NCBI RefSeq assembly: GCF_000174435.1 | Contig: NZ_ACJN02000003.1 | Coordinates: forward strand, 512,263 to 576,262 | Direction: 5' to 3' | Source of the DNA: Desulfonatronospira thiodismutans ASO3-1 | GTDB taxonomy: Bacteria > Desulfobacterota > Desulfovibrionia > Desulfovibrionales > Desulfonatronovibrionaceae | DNA: 64,000 nucleotides | Shown: piece by piece, positions 1-8,218 of the stretch | Layout of the letters: each line of letters starts with the position of its first letter | Numbering within the stretch: position 1 is the stretch's first letter | Notes under the pieces: model-generated | Database searches by the model: none | The model's input: the letters and a program-made list of their open reading frames with translations, nothing else | What the model was told of the DNA's origin: nothing | Translations under genes and position numbers: made by a program

Positions 1-38
1 GTATTCAAAACGAAAGGTGATGTGCACCAGTTTCATAT

Positions 39-3000
39 TCAACCTTTTGCACCTTTGGGTTGTTTCCCAAAAAGTCTGAGAATGTAGTTCTGCAGCTGAT
101 CATACAGAGTGTAAACCACCGGGATGACAATAAGGGTCAGGGCGGTGGAGGTAAAAAGACCAGCAGCCACGGCAACGCCCAGGGGGACCCTGGCTTCACC
201 TCCGGCCCCATAGCCCAGGGCTATGGGCGTAATGCCCAGAATGGTGGAGATGGCGGTCATGACCACCGGCCGGAACCTCTCCCGGGCCGCTTCCTGGGCC
301 GCCTGCACCGGTGGTCTTCCCCGGGCCACCAGGACATTGGTATAATCCACCAGCAAAATGGCGTTCTTGGTTACCAGCCCCATGAGCATTATAAGGCCGA
401 TAAAGGCATAAACGCTGAAGTTCAGGTTGAGAAGCCACAAAATGCCGAAAGCGCCCACAGTGGCCAGGGGCAGAGCGGTCATGATGCTTAAGGGGTAGAT
501 GAATGACTCGAACTGGGCCGAAAGCACTAAGTATATAAATATAATGGCAAAAATAAGGGCCAGGGCCAGGTAATAAAACGACTCCTCAAACACCTCGGAC
601 ATGCCGGCCATGCGGTAGTCGGTCCCTGCAGGAAGCTCAGCCTCCAGATATGTTTCCAGCTCGTCCACTGCATCGCCCAGGGCCACCCCCGGAGGTGTGG
701 ATGCAGTAACCGAGGCCGAGCGCACCCGGTCGAAACGGTGAATCTCGCTTGGACCTATGGTTTCCTGGATATGCACCAGGTTATCCAGGGAAACCAGTTC
801 GTCTCTCTGGTTGCGCAGGTATACATGGCGCAGGGCGTCCGGGGTGGTTTCACCGCGGTCCTTTATCTCAGTAATTACATCGTACCTTCGGGCTTCGCGG
901 TCCACGTGGGAAATGTCCACCTCTCCAAACAAATAGCGCAGGGACTGAGAAATGGCCGTGGCCGATACCCACATCTCGGCCGCCTTTTCCCGGTCAATGC
1001 TTACGTCCACCTGGGGCCTGTCCAGCTCAAGATCGGAGCGCACCCCAACATAGTACTCCGAACGGGACTCCATCCAGTCCACCACCTGCTCCTGCACAAT
1101 ATCCAGTTCCTGCAGGTCCGGGTTCTGCAGGACCACTTCCACCGGGTCACCACCTACTCCTCCAGGGGTGATATCAACGGCGAAGGCACGTCCGTCAGGA
1201 ATTTGAGCCAGTCTTTGCCGGTACTGCTGCATTATCTCAGTCTGATGCTTATCCCGCTCATCCCTGGGTACTAAGGTGACAAAGGCCACCCCCTCATTGG
1301 GATGACCCGGTCCGCCTCCACGGCTAAGGCCGATGCCCAGGAAAGTATGGCTGACGTTGGGATCTTCGGCCAGCATTTTTTCAATTCTGGCCGCAAAACT
1401 GTCTGTTTCCGGAAGCGTGGCCCCCTGGGGGGTCTCAAAGACTATCATCATCCTGGAGCGGTCCTCGTCCGGGGCAAACTCCTTGGGAATATTCATGTAG
1501 GCCATGATGCCCGCACCAAAGGCCAGCAGGGCAATAACCACCACTAAGGCCCGCCTTTTGAAGGCCCGGGCCAGAACCCAGGCATAGATGGCTTCCACAT
1601 GGTTCAGATGTCTTTCAGACATCTTGAAAAACCAGCTTTTACGTTCCTTGTACTTCAAAAGCCTGGAACAGAGCATGGGGGTCAGGGTCAGGGCCACAAA
1701 AGTAGAGGCAAATACAGTCACTGCGACCGTAAGGCCGAATTCATAAAAAAACCTTCCGATTATCCCCCCGGTAAAGGCCACCGGGATAAACACCGCTCCC
1801 AGGGACAAAGAGTTGGCAATGGCCGGAAAAGCCATTTCCGTAGTACCCACCCTGGCCGCAGGCAGGGGATCAGCCCCATGCTCCATGTGTCTGAAATTGC
1901 GCTCCAGGATGACAATGGCGTCGTCAACCACTATTCCGATGACCAGGATAAGGGCCAGCATGGTCAGTACGTTGATGCTGAAGCCCAGGACATTTATGGC
2001 TGCCAGACCCGTCAGCAGCGAGGTGGGAATGGCCAGGGCCACAATAATGGTACCCCGCCCGCTTCGCAGGAAAAAAAGGACCACAAACACCACCATTGTG
2101 GCGGCAATAAAAATGGTGGTCTGCAGGTCCCGGATATTTTCCTCGATATATTCCGAGGCATCCATGGCCTCCTGATACTCAAGGCCTGGAGGGAAATTCT
2201 CCGCGGACCGGCGCATGCTCTCCCGGGCCGCTTCAGCCATTTCCACTGTATTGGCCCCGGTCTGGCGCACCAGGCCCAGGCCCACAGTGGGTTCGCCGTT
2301 GAAACGGGCCAGCCGTCTGTATGACTCCACCCCGTCCACGGCCTCTCCTACGTCGGACAAACGAACTGGAGATCCGTCCCTGTGGTCTATAACCAGGTCA
2401 TTAAAGGGCTCGGCCTCGGAAAAGCGGGCCCTGGTGCGGATGGTGAACTCCCTGGTCTTGCCTTCGATACGCCCTGATGGGATGTCCACGTTCTCCATCT
2501 GCACCGTGTCCACCACATCCTGTATAGTCAGCCGGTGAGCGGCCAGCAGTTCGGGATCAATCTTCACCCTGACTGCGTAATCCCTGGACCCGCCCACAAT
2601 GACCCTCCCCACGCCTCGCAGGGTCTCCATTCTGGGCTTCAAAACATCTTCTGCATACCGGGACATGCTCATATCGTCCCAGCGCTCGTCTCCCTGCAGG
2701 GTAAACCACATGATGGGCCCGGCGTCCATATCCATCTTGCGCACCACCGGGGCCTCGGCATCATCCGGAAGGTGCCGCCTGGCCCGCTCCACAGCGTCGC
2801 GAACATCCTGGGCCGCCAGGTCCTGATCCCGCCAGAGCTCAAACTCAGCCGTTACCGTGGCCGATTCCTGCTCAGCCGTGGAGACCAGTTCTTTGAGCCC
2901 TTCAATGGTACTCAGTTCCGCCTCAAGGGGCTCCACCACCTCCTGTTCCAGGATTTCCGGTGCTGCTCCAGGAAGAACCACCAACACGCTCACTACTGGG

Positions 3001-3122
3001 AATTCCACATCCGGGTTTTCCTGAATAGGCATCTGAGTAAAGCCGTACACGCCGAAAATGGCAAGGACCAGAAAGATAACAACGGTCAGTGCTGGACGGC
3101 GGATACACAGATTCCAGATCAC
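39..3122 (-). CDS. RND-family efflux pump, inner-membrane transporter (HAE-1/AcrB type)
   Basis: A 1027-residue proton-driven exporter of the resistance-nodulation-division superfamily, expected to pump hydrophobic or amphiphilic compounds out through a periplasmic adaptor and an outer-membrane channel. The N-terminus (MIWNLCIRRP) leads into the usual first membrane helix. The family's two halves are visible, each with a large periplasmic loop followed by a block of hydrophobic helices (about 335-530 and 850-1010). The conserved VVDDAIVI stretch lies near residue 400. The length is typical. The GTG start follows the TAA of the adaptor gene directly (TAAGTG), so the two are co-translated. No TolC-like gene is present. 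The substrate cannot be told from sequence. Confidence 0.95.
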   Translation of the reverse strand: MIWNLCIRRPALTVVIFLVLAIFGVYGFTQMPIQENPDVEFPVVSVLVVLPGAAPEILEQEVVEPLEAELSTIEGLKELVSTAEQESATVTAEFELWRDQDLAAQDVRDAVERARRHLPDDAEAPVVRKMDMDAGPIMWFTLQGDERWDDMSMSRYAEDVLKPRMETLRGVGRVIVGGSRDYAVRVKIDPELLAAHRLTIQDVVDTVQMENVDIPSGRIEGKTREFTIRTRARFSEAEPFNDLVIDHRDGSPVRLSDVGEAVDGVESYRRLARFNGEPTVGLGLVRQTGANTVEMAEAARESMRRSAENFPPGLEYQEAMDASEYIEENIRDLQTTIFIAATMVVFVVLFFLRSGRGTIIVALAIPTSLLTGLAAINVLGFSINVLTMLALILVIGIVVDDAIVILERNFRHMEHGADPLPAARVGTTEMAFPAIANSLSLGAVFIPVAFTGGIIGRFFYEFGLTVAVTVFASTFVALTLTPMLCSRLLKYKERKSWFFKMSERHLNHVEAIYAWVLARAFKRRALVVVIALLAFGAGIMAYMNIPKEFAPDEDRSRMMIVFETPQGATLPETDSFAARIEKMLAEDPNVSHTFLGIGLSRGGGPGHPNEGVAFVTLVPRDERDKHQTEIMQQYRQRLAQIPDGRAFAVDITPGGVGGDPVEVVLQNPDLQELDIVQEQVVDWMESRSEYYVGVRSDLELDRPQVDVSIDREKAAEMWVSATAISQSLRYLFGEVDISHVDREARRYDVITEIKDRGETTPDALRHVYLRNQRDELVSLDNLVHIQETIGPSEIHRFDRVRSASVTASTPPGVALGDAVDELETYLEAELPAGTDYRMAGMSEVFEESFYYLALALIFAIIFIYLVLSAQFESFIYPLSIMTALPLATVGAFGILWLLNLNFSVYAFIGLIMLMGLVTKNAILLVDYTNVLVARGRPPVQAAQEAARERFRPVVMTAISTILGITPIALGYGAGGEARVPLGVAVAAGLFTSTALTLIVIPVVYTLYDQLQNYILRLFGKQPKGAKG

Positions 3123-4364
3123 TTAAAATCCTCCCCTGAACTGTTCCGCCGTATCAAAACCTTCATCCGGAAGGGACTCGTCCCACTGCCCTGCCCAGTC
3201 ATCCTCCATCTCCTCAACTATCTCCACCCGGGAATCATCTTCGAGCTGCATATGTCCAGCGGTGACCACCAGATCATTTCTGGAAAGCCCTTCAGTTATC
3301 TGCACCAGACCCGGCCTTCGCATGCCGGTGCTGACCATTTGAGCTTTGGCCCTGCCGTTTTCCCGGTCCACGGTAAAAACCATGTAGCCTTCCCGGACTG
3401 CTACCAGGGATTTTTCCGGTATCACTAAGGAGTCCTCCTGTTTTCCCAGGATCTGAGTAGCCTGGGCAAAAAAACCGGGACGCAGAAGATTGTCCGGGTT
3501 TTCAATATCTGCGCGTACCCTGAACTTGCGCGTGGATTCATCGATGGAGGGACTGATGTAGTCCACCTCGCCTTCAAAGCTCATACCGGGGTAAGCCGGT
3601 ACAGCCACCCGCACCTTTTGCCCCAGCTCCGCTTGAGCAAAATACTTTTCCGGTAGAAAAAAAGAAATCTTCAAGGGATCAACCTGATACATGACTGTCA
3701 GGGTTTCCCCCTGGGAAACGAAGGTCCCCGGATCCACAAGGCGCTCGGCGATCAACCCGTCGAAAGGGGCCCGGATGACAGTGTCGTCAATTTCTTCGCG
3801 CACATGTTCCACATCGGCTTCAAGCCTGCGAACCTGGGCTTTTGTGGTTTCCAGGTCCGTCTTTACCTGGTCGTATTCTTCCTGGGAGACCACCTCCTGG
3901 CTGAGCAGAATGGAAAAACGCTGGTGATTTCGTCTCAGGTTCTCCAGCCTGGCCTGGGCTTCCTCCAGGGCGGCCTCCTGGGAGGAAAGACGTCTTAAAA
4001 GCTTTTGCTCCTCAATTTCGAAAAGGAGTTTATCCTTGCCAACGAATCCCCCCTCCTGAAAATGCGCAGCCTTGATCCTGCCGCTGGTCTCGGGCTTGAT
4101 GTCCACTCTTTGTACGGGCCTTAAAGTCCCCACCCCGCGCACAGTCTCCAGCATGGTGATTTCACTGGCCGGGGCCAGCTCCACAGCCACTTCAGGTCTT
4201 TCCCGGGGCTGATCATTCTCTTGCTCAGGTTCGTGTTCCAGGTAAAAATATACCCCAACAGCCAGGATAAGGATCAAAAACGTCCAGGGGCTGAAAATCC
4301 GCCCCAGCACAGTTCTTTTCTGTTTTACTTCCTGGTCCTGAGGGGTGTTTTGCTGGTTTTCCAT
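3123..4364 (-). CDS. RND efflux periplasmic adaptor (membrane fusion protein)
   Basis: A 413-residue HlyD/AcrA-type adaptor that links the RND transporter to an outer-membrane channel. Residues about 25-43 form a single membrane anchor (FLILILAVGVYFYL). A lipoyl-like half follows (VDIKPETSGRI), then a coiled-coil hairpin with many Glu/Gln/Arg residues at about 115-195, the second lipoyl half (RAPFDGLIAERLVDPGTFV) and the beta-barrel. An acidic, low-complexity C-terminal tail (EEMEDDWAGQWDESLPDEG) is slightly unusual. It lies upstream of and abuts the pump gene, so the order is adaptor then pump. ATG start. Confidence 0.93.
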   Translation of the reverse strand: MENQQNTPQDQEVKQKRTVLGRIFSPWTFLILILAVGVYFYLEHEPEQENDQPRERPEVAVELAPASEITMLETVRGVGTLRPVQRVDIKPETSGRIKAAHFQEGGFVGKDKLLFEIEEQKLLRRLSSQEAALEEAQARLENLRRNHQRFSILLSQEVVSQEEYDQVKTDLETTKAQVRRLEADVEHVREEIDDTVIRAPFDGLIAERLVDPGTFVSQGETLTVMYQVDPLKISFFLPEKYFAQAELGQKVRVAVPAYPGMSFEGEVDYISPSIDESTRKFRVRADIENPDNLLRPGFFAQATQILGKQEDSLVIPEKSLVAVREGYMVFTVDRENGRAKAQMVSTGMRRPGLVQITEGLSRNDLVVTAGHMQLEDDSRVEIVEEMEDDWAGQWDESLPDEGFDTAEQFRGGF

Positions 4365-4471
4365 GTTGCTGGTTCTCCAGTTGAAAGTAACAGTTCAGCC
4401 ATTTGCATAAGGCATGGGGATTTGCTCTCCCCTGCTTTCCTTTACAGACAGCTGCAATTTTTATTTAATTA

Positions 4472-4636
4472 TTTAACACTACAGCGAAACTTATTCATTG
4501 ACCTCCGGGGTGTCCCGCACCTACTTGGGAATGATTTCATGAAAGCGCTGGAACTTGCTGAGCAATCAAGTAGGTGCGGGACTGTCCCCAGTTTAGACAG
4601 GTTGAAAAATTTTATAAGTTTCGCTGTAGTGTTAAA
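4472..4636. repeat. MITE-like element with perfect 23-bp terminal inverted repeats
   Basis: Positions 4472-4494 and 4614-4636 are perfect inverted copies (core CACTACAGCGAAACTTAT). A nested perfect 16-bp inverted repeat (GTCCCGCACCTACTTG at 4512-4527, complement at 4567-4582) lies inside, so the 165-bp element can fold into a long two-step hairpin. It encodes no protein. A shorter relative with the same arms is at 35134-35190. Likely a non-autonomous mobile or REP-type element; the parent transposase is not in the window. Confidence 0.75.
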
Positions 4637-4665
4637 AAGGTTAATGTAACACAAGTTTGTAATTT

Positions 4666-5020
4666 TGTAACTATTCTTCAGCGATACGTTCAGGTTGGCC
4701 GGCTTCAGCAGGTGATGAATGGTTACGTCAAGTTATGAATAAGGCACGGTCTGCTCCCCTCCTTGGTTAAGGAGGGTTTGTAACTATTCTTCAGCGATAC
4801 GTTCAGGTTGGCCGGCTTCAACAGATGATGAATGGTTACGTCAAGTTATGAATAAGGCACGGTCTGCTCCCCTCCTTGGTTAAGGAGGGTTTGTAACTAT
4901 TCTTCAGCGATACGTTCAGGTTGGCCGGCTTCAGCAGGTGATGAATGGTTACGTCATGTTATGAATAAGGCACGGTCTGCTCCCCTCCTTGGTTAAGGAG
5001 GGGCTGGGGGTGGTTCGTCC
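4666..5020. repeat. Three tandem copies of a 113-bp repeat ending in the CCCCTCCTT palindrome
   Basis: The word TGTAACTATTCTTCAGCG recurs at 4666, 4779 and 4892, giving a period of exactly 113 bp. Copies differ by only a few bases. Each unit ends with CCCCTCCTTGGTTAAGGAGG, the core found in all other repeat arrays of the window, but the rest of the unit is specific to this site. With the element at 4472-4636 and the octamer tract at 5081-5140 it fills the 795-bp gap between the adaptor gene and the oxidoreductase gene. No gene is seen in that gap. Confidence 0.85.
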
Positions 5021-5080
5021 TGAAAAATCATTTCCTTATCATCCTGACGTAGCCCGATCCAGCACTCACTTTTTTATCTC

Positions 5081-5140
5081 TCCCATACGCCCATACGCCC
5101 ATACTCCCATACGCCCATACACCCATACGCCCATACACCC
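5081..5140. repeat. Simple octamer tract (CCCATACG/CCCATACA/CCCATACT)
   Basis: About seven near-perfect copies of an 8-bp unit (CCCATACG and variants) lie just downstream of the oxidoreductase stop codon. The same octamers form part of the longer quasi-palindromic element seen at about 10819-10925, 24053-24150, 24565-24665, 33455-33550, 33727-33830 and 42880-42975. Confidence 0.8.
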
Positions 5141-5159
5141 TTCCCAGGTCAGCACCTGA

Positions 5160-7448
5160 TTACTCAGCCTCAATACGGCACATCAGAGCTGAATGAGGCC
5201 AGCTGCCGATTTCCGGACTGCAGAATTTCTCGTCCATGGGACAAAGAGTATTGGCATTGGATTCAAATACCCCGAAAAGCTCCGGCCTGGCTTCTTCCCT
5301 TTCAGGAAACCACCAGCCGTGCTGCACATCAACCATGCGCGGATGCATAACAGCGGACTTCTCCAGCTTCACCCTGGTCTCGCCCTGCGGTGATATCACC
5401 TTCACCCACTGACCGTTTTCAAGGCCAAGCTCTTCAGCCGTTTCCGGATTCACCAGCACCAGGGGATCGGGCATCTGCTCTCTGGCCGGCTCGATCTGGC
5501 GCTGCTCCGAGTGGTACATGGGCATAAACCTGCTGCCGGTAATCAGGATCAAGGGAAAATCCCCGGCCACCCGGGAATCTCCCTCAGGACTCCAGGGTGG
5601 CTCTTTATACCTGGGCAGGGGATCATTTCCCAGCTCTTCAAAAATGGATGAATAAAGCTCCACCTTGCCCGAGGGCGTGCCGAAGCCGTGCTTTTCATAT
5701 CTCTTGAATTCCGGCGTGCCCCGAAACCCGTAATCTCTGCTCAGTTCTTCAAAGGTAAGCCCCACTGGTTCCAGGCAGTAGTCAAAGACCTCTTCCAGGT
5801 TCTCCCAGGGCCAGTCCTCTTCCTGTCCGAGCCTCACACCCAGGCCCCGGTAAAAATGATAAGTATCCTTGCGTTCATACATGGGCTCAATCCCCGGGGG
5901 ACAACTCATGCAGAATCCCCCGGTGGTCCACAGCTGGGGCTGCTCCACGGTGGTGGCCGATGGAAAAACATAATCCGCCAGGGCCGCTGACGGCGTCATG
6001 TAGTATTCCATAACCACGTACAGATCCAGAGCTTTCAGGGCCTCAAAGACCATTTTTGAATCCGGAAAGGACAGCATGGGGTTGCTGGCCACGGAAAACA
6101 TGGCCTTTACCGGATAAGGCTCACCGGTGCTGACAGCATGAAATACATCCCTGGCGTGAGCCACGCAGGTCCTGTACATGGACGGCGGGGAAACCATACC
6201 CTGGGGCAGCTTTTTATTGTTTTCCAGGTTGCGCTCCCAGCCTGGAAAGCCGAAAAAGGGATAAGTATCAACGCCCAGCTGTTTGGCCCTTTGTTCAGAA
6301 CTTATGGCCTCAGCCCTGACCAGGTCGAATTCACCCCGGACTTTTGCCGCCTCCGGGGTCTGGCTGAAGGTCTCACCGCCTTCTATTTCCAGGTTCCCGG
6401 TGATGGCCCGCAGAATGGCCCTGGCCCTGGCGCACTGGTTGGAATTGATGCCCTGCTTGTCCAGACCGTAGCCGTAGGGAATCTGGGCCGGGCTGGATTC
6501 TGCGTAAAGCCTGGCTGCCGCCTTTATCTTTTCTGCCGGGACCCAGGTGATTTCACTTACCTTTTCCGGGGTGTACTCCTTTACCGCCTCTTTCAGCTCA
6601 TCAAAGCCCACGGTCCAGTTGGAAACGAACTCCGGGTCATAAAGCTCCTCTTCAATTATCAGCCGGATCCAGCCCAGCATCATGGCCAGGTCTGTTCCCG
6701 GCCTGATCTGAAGCCACATATCAGCAAATTCCACTTCCTGGATGCGCCTGGGATCCACCACGATGAACTTGACCCCTTTGTCCCGGGCATCCTTCAGGGC
6801 CGGCCAGGTCTGCACAGGCGAAGAATTGGCCGCAGCCCGCCCCCAGACCACAATGCACTGCGCCTGGCGCGGATTGCCCCTGGCCATGCCCCCGTAGGTG
6901 GCATATTCCGTGGCGTAGGAAGGGCACATGCAGATATTGTTCACTCCGCAGACGTTGGGGGAGCCGAAAAGGTTGAAAAACCGCCTGCAGTCCCAGTGAT
7001 GGGTACGGCTGGTACCATGGGTAAAGGCCAGAGTTTCCGGCCCGTACTCATCCCTCAGGCCGGCGAGTTTTTCGGCCACCTCATCCAGGGCCTGTTCCCA
7101 GGATATACGCTCCCATTTGCCCTCCCCTCTTTTGCCTTTTCTTTTCAGGGGATAATTTATCCGGTCCGGGTGATGGATATGCTCAGGCATGAGCAGGCCG
7201 CGCTCACAGATAAGCCCCCTGGTCACCGGATGGTCCGGGTCGCCGCTGACCTCGAAGACTTTACCATTTTTCATGTGCAGCAGGGTGCCGCAGCGCGGGT
7301 GGCACAGACCGCAATAACTGCGCCTGACCTCGTCGTGTTCTTCAGGCCCGGCGTTGGGATCGTATGCATATAGGGGCAGCCCTGAAACTGCCAGTGATGA
7401 TGTGACTAAGGCCGAATAATGCAGAAATCTTCTTCTGGTTATGGCCAT
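5160..7448 (-). CDS. Tat-exported molybdopterin oxidoreductase (DMSO reductase family catalytic subunit)
   Basis: A 762-residue Mo/W-bisMGD enzyme. The N-terminus (MAITRRRFLHYSALVTSSLA) is a twin-arginine signal, so it acts in the periplasm. An N-terminal [4Fe-4S] motif follows: C-x2-C-x3-C (CGLCHPRC, about 45-52) with a fourth Cys in LICERG. A Cys in NNICMCPSY (near 172-176) lies where this family places the metal-ligating residue, and the C-terminal domain is the family's molydopterin dinucleotide-binding fold. The start is supported by GGAGG nine bases upstream of ATG. No iron-sulfur partner, membrane anchor or chaperone gene is adjacent, which is unusual for polysulfide, thiosulfate or arsenate reductases. 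The substrate is unknown. Confidence 0.9.
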   Translation of the reverse strand: MAITRRRFLHYSALVTSSLAVSGLPLYAYDPNAGPEEHDEVRRSYCGLCHPRCGTLLHMKNGKVFEVSGDPDHPVTRGLICERGLLMPEHIHHPDRINYPLKRKGKRGEGKWERISWEQALDEVAEKLAGLRDEYGPETLAFTHGTSRTHHWDCRRFFNLFGSPNVCGVNNICMCPSYATEYATYGGMARGNPRQAQCIVVWGRAAANSSPVQTWPALKDARDKGVKFIVVDPRRIQEVEFADMWLQIRPGTDLAMMLGWIRLIIEEELYDPEFVSNWTVGFDELKEAVKEYTPEKVSEITWVPAEKIKAAARLYAESSPAQIPYGYGLDKQGINSNQCARARAILRAITGNLEIEGGETFSQTPEAAKVRGEFDLVRAEAISSEQRAKQLGVDTYPFFGFPGWERNLENNKKLPQGMVSPPSMYRTCVAHARDVFHAVSTGEPYPVKAMFSVASNPMLSFPDSKMVFEALKALDLYVVMEYYMTPSAALADYVFPSATTVEQPQLWTTGGFCMSCPPGIEPMYERKDTYHFYRGLGVRLGQEEDWPWENLEEVFDYCLEPVGLTFEELSRDYGFRGTPEFKRYEKHGFGTPSGKVELYSSIFEELGNDPLPRYKEPPWSPEGDSRVAGDFPLILITGSRFMPMYHSEQRQIEPAREQMPDPLVLVNPETAEELGLENGQWVKVISPQGETRVKLEKSAVMHPRMVDVQHGWWFPEREEARPELFGVFESNANTLCPMDEKFCSPEIGSWPHSALMCRIEAE

Positions 7449-7559
7449 ACTGCCTCCAGTGGTTTGAGATTTGCTGATAATGCTGTGAGTTATAGAAAAT
7501 CCTCGAACATTTGCTTTAAACTGTCAACCAAAACTGGAGGAAAATTTTCACTCCCTCTT

Positions 7560-8218
7560 TGCCATTCTCTTCAAGGTAAGGGAGCTGATTATCGAACCAC
7601 CCCCGGCCCCTCCTTAACCAAGGAGGGGAGCAGATCGAGGAACGGCAACACTCTGTCGCAGGCATCTATCAAATACTTTATCTGAATCGTGATCAAACTT
7701 CCACCACCCAAGCAAGTCCAAGCCACGGTACAGCTCCCCTACTTAGCCAAGGAGGGGTCGGGGGTGGTTGTATGAACTCCCTTCCTTATAAAAATTCCAG
7801 AAACCCACCAACCAAGCAAGTCCAAGCCACGGTACAGCTCCCCTACTTAGCCAAGGAGGGGAGCAGATCGAGGAACGGCAACACTCTGTCGCATGCATCT
7901 GTATAAATACTCCGTCTGAATCGTGATCAAACTTCCACCACCCAAATAGTCCAAGCCACGGTACAGCTCCCCTCCTTAGCCAAGGAGGGGTCGGGGGTGG
8001 TTGTATGAACTCCCTTCCTTATAAAAATTCCAGAAACCCACCAACCAAGCAAGTCCAAACCACGGTACAGCTCCCCTCCTTAACCAAGGAGGGGAGCAGA
8101 TCGAGGAACGGCAACACTCTGTCGCATGCATCTGTATAAATACTCCGTCTGAATCGTGATCAAACTTCCACCACCCAAATAGTCCAAGCCACGGTACAGC
8201 TCCCCTCCTTAGCCAAGG
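7560..8218. repeat. Composite palindromic repeat array, left half (split by the IS at 8219)
   Basis: The 770-bp gap downstream of 7449 is almost wholly repeats. A composite unit of 233 bp (CTTCCTTATAAAAATTCCAG at 7781 and 8014) holds two cores of CCCCTCCTT-(AGCC or AACC)-AAGGAGGGG. One core is followed by TCGGGGGTGGTTGTATGAAC, the other by AGCAGATCGAGG and a stretch with ACACTCTGTCGCA. The array continues beyond the insertion element at 10572. No coding sequence is credible here. Confidence 0.85.

Noticed and set aside
60-3428. Several 75-297-residue plus-strand open frames under the efflux pump genes
   Set aside because: They are antisense to well-supported RND and adaptor genes and have no recognisable domains.
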